64,000 nucleotides of DNA, taken from the NCBI GenBank assembly GCA_019426215.1, contig CM033408.1, forward strand, positions 7,691,077 through 7,755,076. The letters are read 5' to 3'. Below are positions 12,407 through 22,291 of the stretch, piece by piece (position 1 is the first letter of the stretch; each line of letters begins with the position of its first letter). The notes under the pieces were generated by a model. It had not been told where the DNA came from and made no database searches. It saw only the letters and a list, made by a program, of their open reading frames with translations. Origin of the DNA: Buddleja alternifolia (Eukaryota; Streptophyta; Magnoliopsida; Lamiales; Scrophulariaceae). The translations under genes were made by a program, and so were the position numbers.

Positions 12407-12418
12407 CAAGTGGGAGAT
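12407..12418 (+). other. Polypurine tract
   Basis: CAAGTGGGAGAT directly before the right LTR; Copia-type plus-strand priming site. Confidence 0.85.
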
Positions 12419-13024
12419 TGATGGGTTTGGTGGAGTCGGATCAAAATAAGGTCAAGAAGAGGAGCCAAAATAGATCCAAGAAGAGTCGGGGTTGACTAGG
12501 ATCGCAAAAGGATAAGAAGAAGTCGAAAAATTGAAGCTGGGAAGTGCAGATATGCACAGTTGCGCCCAGGCGCCCAGAAGTGGCGCCACAGGCAGAGGGG
12601 TGCGCCCAGGTGCCAACATGGCGGCGCCCAAGCGCCACTGTATGGCGCCTGGGCGCGGGCAACAGCGCTGGAGACGAGTTTTTTACGGTTTTTCCTTATT
12701 TTGGCATGTTTTGAGTCCTACTTTGATTGGAATTGTTTCCTATTGTGTTAGGAATTATTCCCTAGTTGTTTAGGAGTGTTTTTCCTAATTTGTTAGGGTT
12801 TAGACTTCTCCACCATTATAAATATGTGAACTCTCTCTTGTAATTGATTGATGAACTCTTGATGTAGTTTGAAAGAAATAAAGATGTAGTCTAGGTTGGC
12901 TCGTGGATGTAGGCAAGTTATGCCGAACCACGTTAAATCCTCGTGTTGTTCATCTTCGTATTTAGGCTTAGATTATGTTGTTTCTTGATTATTCTTCGTG
13001 CTCTGGTGCCTACCATCCCTAACA
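12419..13024 (+). repeat. 3' LTR of the nested non-autonomous element
   Basis: 606 bp, the same ends as 10604-11208. In the GC block it lacks one GGCGCCCAGGCGCCCAGAAG-like unit present in the left LTR and has about 20 bp extra a little further on, so total length is nearly conserved. Confidence 0.92.
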
Positions 13025-13124
13025 AAAGACACGGCCTAGTGGAAGACCACTTTCTCCAACGTTACTTTAGAGAGAGAAATTTGTTAAAGTCAATTAATCT
13101 TGGATCTAGAGGATGTTTATTGCG

Positions 13125-13140
13125 TAGTAAAACGGGAGGT
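13125..13140. repeat. LINE target-site duplication, 5' side
   Basis: Second copy of TAGTAAAACGGGAGGT. It marks the 5' end of the LINE, 95 bp beyond the TSD of the nested LTR element. Confidence 0.9.
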
Positions 13141-13141
13141 T

Positions 13142-14450
13142 ATATAGCAGATGGATGAGCCTTATTTATACCTATTCAACAAAAGGACAAAAATGCCCCT
13201 AATAATGTATAAATACTACATATACAACCTCAAGGTCCACGCATTTTTTGATGGATCGGGTTTGGTCGACCTGCGACTGGAGCCTATACCCCAAAATATC
13301 AAAACCGTAGATTAAGGATTATATGAAGCGATCCAGAAGACCCAGTTGTCGTGGCATGAACAATACATGATAGACCACCATAAATGCCCACATTCAGAAT
13401 TAGACGGGATTCATTCTTCTCTCCAAATTCTCTCTATTGTACATTTGTATTCGATACATAGGTTCATGGTTTAGATCCTATTACAAGCTATTGTAACACC
13501 AGTTCAATAGCTACAATAATAGAACTACATTACACATGTTCCTATAATATATGTAAATATGCAACTTAACCCTCAATTAAGTGCCGCCTATAATTTGTGC
13601 TACTCGAGTTTTCGTCCAACCCATTTCAATTATAATTACTTTGATTAGGGTTTCTATCGAAATTTGACACAAATAATAGCATATTACACTTTAGTTTATG
13701 AACTACTGTTGCTAAGATGTTTGAACTTATGAACTTAATTATGATTGCATGAACATATATATATATATATATATATATTGTTACATGAACATATTACATA
13801 TGCTACTATATATATCATTTCATTTTTTCTCTTCTTATTTGGAGTTTTATAGGATTTGTGTGGTCCATAATTAAAAAAACTATTTGTCCGAATTTGTCGG
13901 GTCAGGGTATCCCCTTCGTCTAGAATTTTAAAAAAAATGTTTGAACTTATGAACTTAATTATGATTGCATGAACATATTGTATATGCTACTATATATATC
14001 ATTGCATTTAAAGTATCGTTGCATTTCCATTTCAACTCTATACATGTGTAAGATCAAGTAAGTTCTTTATTTTAGGTATTTTATTTCATACTTTATATTA
14101 TCTACATTTCAAATGTATAAAAATACGCGTTAATAACCAAATATTAAAAGAAATATTAAGACGTAATGCATGGAACTATGACATCAAATACAACCAAAAA
14201 AGAGCGTAGTCAATCAAAAACCAAGCCTTCATTCTTTTTAAATATTTCTTTAATTAAATAAATAAACTTATATTCTCTAAGCCTAGATAGTACAACATTG
14301 GCCATCTCACAATGTACTTTTTTTTTCCTTCTCTTATTTACCGGTTGTTAGGGTACTTGAACAGATTGTGATATATCGAAAATAAAACAGTAGTACCATA
14401 TAATAAAATAAAAGGACATTATCATATAAATCCAACGACGTATTACCAAC
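13142..14450. repeat. AT-rich intergenic DNA with a long direct repeat
   Basis: A segment starting ATGTTTGAACTTATGAAC occurs at about 13718 and again at about 13937, with roughly 40 bp identical (through GATTGCATGAACATAT). It is followed in both copies by GCTACTATATATATCATT. An (AT)n run at 13757-13779 lies inside the first copy only. No gene is visible. Confidence 0.7.
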
Positions 14451-14499
14451 AATAATCCAAATAGTGATATATCATTGAGATCAAAAATGAAACAGTAGT

Positions 14500-14689
14500 A
14501 CCTTGGGAATTGGTCCGAGTGGTAAGCAGCTCGATTCCACTTAAGTAAGGTTTCGGGTTCGATTCCTTGTGGACGCAGTTATCCCCGTTGGGAGACTCAC
14601 CCACCAGGCCAGGTGTGCGACCCGGATCTACCAATAGATTAGTCCGGTAATGACCGGGATACTGTGGTAGGCAACAAAAATAAAATAAG
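14500..14689 (+). mobile_element. tRNA-derived SINE
   Basis: Internal RNA polymerase III promoter: A box TGGTCCGAGTGG (14511-14522) and a perfect B box GGTTCGATTCC (14556-14566), spaced as in tRNA-derived SINEs. After a body of about 120 bp it ends in an A-rich tail (AAAAATAAAATAAG). The direct repeat AATAATCCAAATAG flanks it at 14451-14464 and 14690-14703, but 35 bp of extra sequence separate the left copy from the SINE head, so the exact 5' end is uncertain. It is not a functional tRNA because it has no foldable cloverleaf after the B box. Confidence 0.75.
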
Positions 14690-14703
14690 AATAATCCAAA
14701 TAG

Positions 14704-15481
14704 AAATTTAATATATGGGCTAGAATTTTGCATGTATATTCCATAAATAGTTTATGCGACAATATTCTAATCTTTTATTATACATTGATTTATTCTCGAG
14801 TTTTATTTTGACTTCAATAGGAGTAAAATATTTGGAGATAATTAATCACATTACACTAACATGTTTTTGTATTTTTCCTTAATGAATAAATATTAACTTA
14901 CTAGATAAAATGATTTTTGTTGATATTTCCACATTAAATGCATTATATTCATTACTTAGTCCCAATTAAATAATTGGATTTCAAATTTTACGACTTCGCT
15001 AAATAACAAAACTTGTGCAATGTCCATCATTAACTAAATATCATTACATCGTAACTTAAAACGATATGACTTGGTAAGAATCATTCTTTGGGCAAATGTG
15101 ATCATCTATTACAATTTTCCATTTCATCTTTTATTGTAAGATAAATTGTCCCTCACACATCACTCATTCACGTCCACGTATTTTACTCAACACTTTACGA
15201 TATGAAATGTGATAGAGATTGTACTAAAAAATCTTATTTAATTATAAAAAAATACAATATAAAATTAAATAAAAGATTGAGTAATATTATATACCATTTT
15301 TTATATGTCACCGATTTTTCACCTCCCCTAGTTTTGGTAAAAAATCACTTATAATTAATTGATTTTAATGAATTTAATATATTCATAATTTCTAAATCAA
15401 GTGCGTTAAAAAATTAGTGGTATAAAAACGGTGGTATATAGTATTTTTCTAGAAGATTTGGGTCGGGGAGAAAAACCACTT
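14704..15481. other. AT-rich upstream DNA of the LRR gene, with a possible MITE
   Basis: Very AT-rich. About 15283-15452 has imperfect inverted ends: ATTATATACCATTTTT on the left and AACGGTGGTATATAGTAT on the right read as reverse complements with several mismatches. This suggests an old MITE, but no clear TSD was found. The stretch includes the distal promoter of the next gene. Confidence 0.4.
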
Positions 15482-15489
15482 TATATAAA
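15482..15489 (+). promoter_or_regulatory. TATA box of the DRT100-like gene
   Basis: TATATAAA lies 196 bp before the ATG at 15685. The intervening leader is C- and CA-rich (for example 15541-15572 and 15629-15639) and contains no upstream ATG in good context. The call rests on position and consensus only. Confidence 0.55.
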
Positions 15490-15684
15490 GGTAACACACT
15501 TTTGTTACTCACTCACCTCCTACCTTTCACTACACTAACCCCCCCGGCCACCCCCCCAAAACCCCACCCCCATTCTTCCATTATCAAACACACAAACACG
15601 CACTTTAAGACTATAACCCCAAACCCCACACACACACACATTTTCTCACGTTAAATATATACACATACATATACTTACAGAAAG

Positions 15685-16794
15685 ATGAAACTGACCGGAG
15701 CTTTCCTGGTCAGCGCACTGACACTACTGCTGCTGACCGTTACCTCAACCGTGAACGCCTGCCCGCCGTCGGACCGGGCAGCATTAATGGAGTTCAAGGC
15801 TGCCCTGAACGAGCCATACTTAGGCATTTTCAACACATGGTCAGGCTCCGACTGCTGCACCAACTGGTACGGCGTCAGCTGCGACCCGGAAACGAACCGG
15901 GTCGCCGACATTACCCTCCGGGGCGAGTCCGAGGACCCAATCTTCGAAAAGGCCGGCCGGTCCGGTTACATGACCGGTTCAATCTCCCCATCGGTCTGCC
16001 AACTCGACCGGCTCACCACCCTCGTCGTCGCCGACTGGAAAGCCATCTCCGGCGAAATCCCGCCGTGCGTCGCCTCCCTCTCCCGGTTAAGAATCCTCGA
16101 CCTCATCGGAAACAAAATCTCCGGCGAAATTCCGGCGGATATCGGCGAACTGAGTCGACTCACCGTGTTGAACCTGGCTGATAACCAAATCTCCGGTTCG
16201 ATACCCGGTTCAATTGTTAACCTCAAGAGGTTAATGCATTTAGAGCTTAGCAACAATAAGATCTGTGGAGAAATCCCATCCGATATCGGGAAGTTATCAA
16301 TGATGAGCCGCGCTTTACTGAGTCGAAACGAGCTCACCGGGTCGATCCCGAGTTCGCTAGCCAATATTTATAGGCTAGCGGATTTGGATTTATCAATGAA
16401 CCAAATGACCGGTTCGATCCCGGTTCAGCTCGGGTCGATGCCGGTTCTATCAACTCTAAATTTGGATAGCAATCAACTTTCGGGCCAAATACCAACTAGT
16501 CTCCTAAGCAATTCGGGCTTAAACATTTTGAATTTGAGTCGAAATTGTTTAGAAGGCAATTTACCTGATGTTTTCGGCCCTAAAACTTACTTTACTGCAC
16601 TCGATCTATCGTATAATAACTTTAGCGGTTCGATTCCAAAGTCATTGTGCTCGGCTAGGTACATTGGGCATTTGGACATGAGCCACAACCATCTTTGCGG
16701 GACGATTCCATCTGGATCGCCATTCGATCGTCTTGAGGCCTCATCTTTTGCCAATAATGATTGCTTATGTGGGATGCCATTAAGCACTTGTTGA
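15685..16794 (+). CDS. DRT100-like secreted leucine-rich-repeat protein
   Basis: An intact single-exon gene of 369 residues, a usual length for the family. Residues 1-25 are a signal peptide (hydrophobic core LVSALTLLLLTV, cleavage likely before ACPPSD). An LRRNT-type cap follows, with C26, the CC pair at 57-58 and C66 (ACPPSDRAALMEFK... DCCTNWYGVSCD). About ten plant-type LRRs of roughly 24 residues come next (L-x-x-L-x-L-x-x-N-x-x-x-G-x-I-P), then a C-terminal cap DCLCGMPLSTC. There is no transmembrane segment or kinase, so an extracellular or cell-wall protein is inferred. The closest family I recognise is DRT100, named from partial rescue of E. coli repair mutants; polygalacturonase-inhibitor proteins have the same architecture. 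The real substrate or partner is unknown. The first half is clearly more GC-rich than the second. Confidence 0.92.
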   Translation: MKLTGAFLVSALTLLLLTVTSTVNACPPSDRAALMEFKAALNEPYLGIFNTWSGSDCCTNWYGVSCDPETNRVADITLRGESEDPIFEKAGRSGYMTGSISPSVCQLDRLTTLVVADWKAISGEIPPCVASLSRLRILDLIGNKISGEIPADIGELSRLTVLNLADNQISGSIPGSIVNLKRLMHLELSNNKICGEIPSDIGKLSMMSRALLSRNELTGSIPSSLANIYRLADLDLSMNQMTGSIPVQLGSMPVLSTLNLDSNQLSGQIPTSLLSNSGLNILNLSRNCLEGNLPDVFGPKTYFTALDLSYNNFSGSIPKSLCSARYIGHLDMSHNHLCGTIPSGSPFDRLEASSFANNDCLCGMPLSTC

Positions 16795-18621
16795 TTTTGT
16801 TTAATTTTGTTAAAAATATATTGGTATTTGTTTCTTGTATTTTAATAGTTGTAATGGTTGTAGCTATAGTTGTGCTTTATTTCCAATTGTAATATTAATG
16901 TTATTTTCAAGCTAAACGGTCACGAGGTTGCACTGAAAACGTGCAACGGCTTTAAGGAGAGAATCAATAAGTATATTGTGGAGAACAAAGTTTTTGTGCT
17001 ATATTATCATTGCTTATTGAAAGGGGCATTTGCTTATTTAGGTGCTTTTTTGTGCAATAAGTGGCAATACTATCATTAGTTCATTAGTGAATACTTTTAC
17101 CTAGTATACATAACTTTCAATTGTTAATAATTACAACCACAAAGAATAGTAGGGGTGATTTCATAGCGGATATTTGACCACCAAATTTCAAGACATCACA
17201 ATCATTCATCATATATAAATTCATATACACACCAGCATATTGGTGATTGTAATAACTTGGTACTTGCATGTCCCAAATCCTTGGATCATGGAAAAATTAC
17301 CTCAAATATGAGCAATATCACAAAACGATTGTTGTGTCCCGAGAATTAGTTGGTATAGTCAAATGATCATTAAAGCACATGAAATGCAATTTTAGGGTAT
17401 TTTTGAACTTTAGATCTTGATATGAATATAATTATTTATGTACCACGTGATTCTAGTTCTGTTAGGAGAATAGTATTATTTATGAATCTCAAGTTTCGGG
17501 AACCCCTAAAAGTGGTCATCCATATATGTTGTACTTCATGCTTTTATAATTGTTCAATATGAAACTTTATAATTGTTCAATATGAAACTAGTAATTTGTT
17601 TTGAGTTAAATGTAGTTATGTAAAGAGATTGAGTGAGAAATAAACATATGCAAAATCTCAATAATCCTTATTCGTGTTGGTACTAAATATCATGATTTAT
17701 AGTAATGCATTTTTGTTCACCTTTTTTTCTTATGCAACACTGATTAATAATCAAACATTTCTTTGGAGGGAGAGACATTCAAAATGAAGGACAGAAATAT
17801 TAAATGAATGTTGAAGAAAAATAAGCATTAAAGTATGGCAGAATGCAATAAAAATTGGGAAGAGAATGGAACAGAGGTCAAGGGTTTTCTTTGTACTATC
17901 CCCATGTGAGCTGCCTGGAAATGAACATAAATTATGTGGGGCCTGCATCCCTAAATTCCCACGAGTAACCCCCAGTTAAAATCCTCTGCAAGATTCATGT
18001 GCACCACTTCTTATAACACCCATAAATGTGTAGCAAGTGTATATGCGAGTGATTAGAATATAGATAGAGAATTTTTAGATTTTTCTACACAACACAATTT
18101 TATCTCTTCCCACATCTTAATCGTCTTTGCATATACAAATGTTACACATCTATGTGTGTTATAAGCAATGTTACACGTGAATGATATAGAGGTTGGTAAT
18201 AACCAAGCCTCACATTCGGCAATATAACCTACCTTTACACGGATAATCGTAGTAGGTCGGAACGAATCAAACAATATAATAATTCAAATGTAAAAGCAAA
18301 GGCACAATACATAAAATTATGTTTCTTTAAAGAAATAACATACGACTACAATCAAAGTCTATATTTCAAAAAAATATTTTACGAGGCCGAAATACCGTCC
18401 AAAAAGTTCAGTTCAGCGCCAACCCCCTATACAATCCAGCGCAAATTTAAATCTGTGGTTAGGTTTTGAGAGTTCTTTGCTTACACTAGTTCCTTAATGT
18501 ATATTAGACTCCACAAATTCATTAGCCATGAATATTTAAGTTACGAGTCTCGTCCTTTCTAACTGCAGTGTTTAAGGGGGGCATCACTCAATCAAGTCTA
18601 TAAATCATCGAGAACCTAAAG
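16795..18621. other. Intergenic DNA after the LRR gene
   Basis: Contains the 3' UTR of the LRR gene (TGTTTAATTTTGTT... with several TTGTAAT words) and then AT-rich DNA. No further gene, RNA or TIR-bounded element was recognised. A short direct repeat TATAATTGTTCAATATGAAACT occurs twice near 17545-17588. Confidence 0.4.
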
Positions 18622-18810
18622 AAAATTTTAAGGTGGAACGGGATTGTTGTTTCCGATCTATTTTTCATCACACATTCAAAATGAGTGGGGTGATTTTCAC
18701 ACTCACCTACTTGTGTACCCCACCCCACCCCACCCCACTCCACTCCAAGTATTTATATGATGAAAAATAGATCGAAAACAACACTCCTAATCCACCATAG
18801 AATTACCCAA
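18622..18810. mobile_element. Mutator-like MITE with a C-rich core
   Basis: 189 bp. The ends AAAATTTTAAGGTGGA and TCCACCATAGAATTACCC are imperfect inverted repeats, and the next 30 bp (GATCTATTTTTCATCA and its complement) also pair. The flanks AACCTAAAG (18613-18621) and AACCTAAGG (18811-18819) match at 8 of 9 bases. The centre has a (CCCCA)n run at about 18719-18738. Confidence 0.6.
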
Positions 18811-18911
18811 AACCTAAGGTCATGAGATCTACCAAGAAGTATCCCTTTTGTGCAAGTGAGAGAAGAGCAATGATAGTAGAAATGGAACCGACATTGAAAC
18901 TATAAATGTAT

Positions 18912-18975
18912 TAATGGAGCTCTACTATTCAACTTCAATTTTTTGTATTGAATAGTGAATAGTAGAGCTCCATTA
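18912..18975. repeat. Perfect 20-bp inverted repeat (hairpin)
   Basis: Arms TAATGGAGCTCTACTATTCA (18912-18931) and its exact reverse complement (18956-18975) around a 24-nt AT-rich loop. There is no flanking gene on either side within 1 kb. Confidence 0.9.
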
Positions 18976-19059
18976 GTGTTGTTTAGGAACATTTATATTA
19001 ATTTGGAAGTATTCGTGTATAAGTAGTACGATTCTTAGATGGATTGAGTATGTTGCTCT

Positions 19060-19561
19060 CTATAAAGTACGAACACTCTGAAAATTATTTCCGGACAGTT
19101 TCGGGGGCATGTCGGATACGACATGCCTTCTTCACGTGTCGGACACGGCTAATATGTGTTCATGGTTAAAAAAATAAAAAAATAAAAAATAATTCGGACA
19201 CTATCAAATACGTGTCCTACATGGTGATGACACGGTCGGCAGTTTTCCTAAGAAATTAAAAAGTATGAGTTTCCAGTTGTAAATAGAAAAACTTCAAAAA
19301 TTCTAATTCTAGTTCTTGACATTTGATACTTTGATTGTATTTGTAATTGCTTTGTAATTTGTGACTGTTTATATTTTTGTTTTGCATTCGTTATTGACTT
19401 GTTGTTGATAAGTAGTTGAATTTTTTCAAACATATATAAATTTACAAAGAAGCAAGGAAAATACAAATGTAACAATAAATAAGTAAACAATATTTTCATA
19501 GTTTATTTTTTTAACAAATTATATTAAAACTAAAATCAATATCTAATTTATGTTACGCGCG

Positions 19562-19613
<52 letters not shown>

Positions 19614-19720
19614 ACATTTGTGTCGGAGCCGTGTCGTGTCCTAATTGTGTGAAAAATGCATTGTCCCGTGTCCGTGTTGTGGAGTATCCGTGTCGCTGTG
19701 TCAGTGTCCGTGCATCATAG
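19060..19720. mobile_element. hAT-type non-autonomous element (CTAT...CATAG family, copy 1)
   Basis: 661 bp. The left end CTATAAAGTACGAACAC pairs with the right end GTGTCCGTGCATCATAG at 13 of 17 positions. The flanks GTTGCTCT (19052-19059) and GTTGCTCC (19721-19728) give an 8-bp TSD with one mismatch. Both subterminal regions are full of GTGTCGG, GTGTCC and GTGTCGTG words, as expected for hAT transposase-binding arrays. It includes a microsatellite (about 19556-19611). No transposase is present. Confidence 0.75.
19556..19611. repeat. Compound microsatellite (CG)(CA)n(TA)n
   Basis: GCGCGCACACACACAC followed by CATACA and about 18 TA units, inside the hAT element. Alternating purine-pyrimidine. 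Confidence 0.9.
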
Positions 19721-19728
19721 GTTGCTCC

Positions 19729-20700
19729 CAATTCACATTTTTGGGACCTTTGGATAAATTGATTGGCTGCCATACACCTTTCTTTCCCGAAAATAATGAC
19801 TCCCTTAATAAAATAAAAAGTTTATTAGGTTACTTTATATAGTTTTGAGTAAAATTTGAAAAAATTAACTATTTTATTTATTATTACATTAAGAAAAAAA
19901 AATCTCAAAGTAAATACTTAGGAAAAATAATTTTGATATCGAGGGAGTATATTAATCCATTGCTATGAGCAGTACAGTAGGATGATATCTCTATGTTTAA
20001 CCATTTAACAAATAAGGGATAAAAGTTTTATACATATATATATATATATATGTGCGCGCGCGCGTGTTTTGATACAACTTGTATACTAACATTAGAGACA
20101 GTATCTTCTTGTGAATTTTAGTCCATAAAGTACGTTAAAGTCCCATAACGCACCCTTCCCGACAGGGCGACAACTGACCAACTCTGCTGACTGAGAGAAG
20201 CAATACTCCAAGAAACATAATAAATTTTTTTCATTATTTTCTTGGAAATTGTCTATGCTAAAATCTAGAGGCGTCAAAATGGTTTTCTTCGAGGAATTGT
20301 TCCAACTCAATCCAACTAGTTTAGGTTTGGTTACGTTGGATTCAAAAAATTTGTTTTGGGTACACTATTAGTTCCTAAAAAAATTTGGATCCAACTTGGT
20401 TCCAACCCAATTTTGCTATAATTTATAATTAATTTTAATATCAAGTAATAATAATAATTCTAAATAAAATCTTAAAATAATTATTAGAAAGAAAAAAAAC
20501 CTCAAATTATGCATAATTAAAATGTATTGTGTGAGTCTGTTATCATGAAGGATAATGTTGCTTTGCATAATTGGGTAATGTTAATATTTTACCATTCTAA
20601 TTTCTATGTATGAACTTAATTGTTTTCGACAACACTTTATATTTGATTCTAACAATAAATCTTCCTATTTAATTGTATATTTACTATTTATTGTATTGAA
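19729..20700. other. Intergenic DNA with an alternating TA/CG tract
   Basis: At 20031-20063 a run of (TA)n passes directly into GTGCGCGCGCGCGTGT, an alternating purine-pyrimidine tract of over 30 bp. Near 20270 the words TAGAGGCGTC and AAAATGG resemble a decayed hAT end of the TAGGGGTGTC type, but no partner end was found. No gene was recognised. Confidence 0.5.
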
Positions 20701-21850
20701 TTAATATTAGATCTTCATGTAACGAGTGTTGTAGTTAAAAAAATGTGTTTCGGTTAAACAATCACTGAAAGAGTAGTTTTGTTTACACCATAAAATAATT
20801 TGGGCTTTCGAATTAAAGAGCCCAAATAGCCCAAACTGGGGAAAATCGAAAAAGAAGGAAATGGGTTTACAAATAAACCAGACAAGACCCATTAAATTCA
20901 GAAAATAGCGAAGACAGGGGCTGAATTGACAAAAAGCCCAAGAATCGAATCTAAAACATAAAATGAATCCAAAAGCCGATAATCTGCATTCAAGGAAGAC
21001 GCGCCAAGTTGAAGATTTTGAAAGAGACGGTTGGATGCAGTTGACGGCAGTTCCCAAAAACGAGGAGAGTGGGTTGAAGACGGTTCCCAAAGACAATATA
21101 TATAGGAGCCGCGGAGAAAAGAAAAAAAAAACATCGCAAGATCACCAGACTTCTGCATTTTCGTTTTCTTAGGAGTAGTTCATAGCGTAATGTAGGAGTA
21201 GCTCTTAGCATAATTTAGGAGTAGCCGTAATGTAATTTAGTATTAGACTCGAAGGAATTTGCCTTTTCAAGGCTTGTATCGACATTCGATTGCCTGTAAT
21301 TTTTACGAATCGAAAACTTTTATGGAGGTATAGATTACATGCTTTCAGATTTTAGTATTTGACAGTAATTTGTATCTTGACCTAAGTTTTCTATTCATTA
21401 ACATCGTTTTGAAAAAGAAAGGTTCTCACGTAGGTACAAAATTATCTTGTGTCAGATTTAAGTATCAGAAAGATAGTTTTTACCTGGACTTGAATTTTTC
21501 TTTTATAATATTATTGTATCATCCGAAGACAATACATAACATCTAAAATAATACATTTGATCGAAAGGTTCTCACGTAGGCATAAGATTATCTTGTGTCG
21601 GATTTAAGTATCAGAGAGATAGTTTTTACCTGGACTTGAATTTTTCTTTCACTGTATTATTGTGTCATTCGAAGACGATAAACATTTCAGTCAATTGCGG
21701 TCCTAACAACTAAGTTAAATAACACGTCGAAGTGTTGTTAAAGTCCGGACCACCGTCTAGCGTATCGAACTCGAGCGCGGGGGTTGAAAGATAATTCTAA
21801 GATAAGAATTATCGCGGGCTCGGAACACGCAGTTGGATCCACCCTAATCG
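20701..21850. repeat. LTR-like or promoter-like repeat region with tandem units
   Basis: A TATA-like TATATATA (21097-21104) is followed by AGGAGCCGCGG and, from about 21171, three degenerate TAGGAGTAG words. From 21420 a segment starting AAGGTTCTCACGTAGG is repeated at about 21565, a direct repeat with a period near 145 bp and only a few differences. GC-rich sequence follows near 21740-21840. Promoter, tandem words and lack of ORFs suggest an LTR, possibly solo, but I could not define TG/CA ends or a TSD. Confidence 0.45.
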
Positions 21851-21943
21851 AATTTGTTTTTATTTTCGAAACAAACAAGTTTCAAATTAGTGCAAGTGCA
21901 TACAAACATGTACGTTATGCTAGCTTAATTATTAAAGTTATTA

Positions 21944-22291
21944 GGGATAATTGCATAAAACCCCCTTGTATTATTTTAAAAATGCTAAAAAAATTCATGT
22001 GTTAACAAAATAGACTAATCACCCCCCTTTGTTCCTAAAAAGTGTGCAAAAAAATCAAATTTTGTTAAAATGATAGAAGAAAATATGTGTTTGTTTGGTA
22101 AATTAACACTATCTACCTTTTATAAAGTATGAAAAGTATATAAATGACAAATGAACATGTCAATAAAGGTGAAAAACATGAAAAACGCGCTTGGTTTTTA
22201 ATGGAATTTGGATTTTTTTCACACTTTTTAAGAACACAAGGGGTTTTTTAGCATTTTCGAAATAACACAAGGGGTTTTATGCAATTACCCC
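21944..22291. mobile_element. Mutator-like MITE with CCCCTTGTGTT words
   Basis: About 348 bp. The left end GGGATAATTGCATAAAACCC and the right end GGGTTTTATGCAATTACCCC are nearly perfect inverted repeats. The flanks AAGTTATTA (21935-21943) and AAGTTACTA (22292-22300) match at 8 of 9. Inside, words such as CCCCTTGT and GCTAAAAA recur on both arms. Related to 32099-34605 and 60472-60801. Confidence 0.78.

Larger units (their letters stand above)
10604..13024 (+). mobile_element. Non-autonomous Copia-type LTR retrotransposon nested in the LINE leader
   Basis: The element is 2421 bp: two LTRs of 605 and 606 bp around 1.2 kb of non-coding DNA. The TSD AAAGA occurs at 10599-10603 and 13025-13029. 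Each LTR begins TGATGGG and ends CCTAACA. A primer-binding site (TGGTATCAGAGC, initiator-tRNA type) starts two bases after the left LTR, and a purine-rich tract precedes the right LTR. No gag or pol domain can be read inside, so it needs enzymes from another element. It interrupts the LINE 5' leader about 60 bp upstream of the ORF1 ATG, so it is younger than the LINE. Strand is assigned from PBS-to-PPT order. Confidence 0.93.
4485..13124 (-). mobile_element. Full-length plant LINE (L1-like, with RNase H), disrupted
   Basis: Non-LTR retrotransposon read right to left. Its 3' poly(A) appears as 18 T on the + strand (4484-4501). The 16-bp direct repeat TAGTAAAACGGGAGGT occurs at 4469-4484 and 13125-13140, the mark of target-primed reverse transcription, so both ends are defined. 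Removing the nested LTR element and its 5-bp TSD leaves about 6.2 kb. Order on the minus strand: short leader, ORF1 (DUF4283-type domain plus CCHC knuckle), ORF2 (endonuclease, reverse transcriptase, zinc-binding zf-RVT region, RNase H). Both ORFs contain frameshifts and in-frame stops, so the copy looks dead. Having both ends and a clear TSD argues for a complete original insertion rather than a 5'-truncated one. Confidence 0.93.

Noticed and set aside
14511..14566. A functional tRNA gene
   Set aside because: A and B boxes are present, but the 3' half does not fold as a tRNA; it is a SINE.
20092..20310. Minus frame ending GALWDFNVLYGLKFTRRYCL
   Set aside because: No recognisable family or supporting exon; likely chance.
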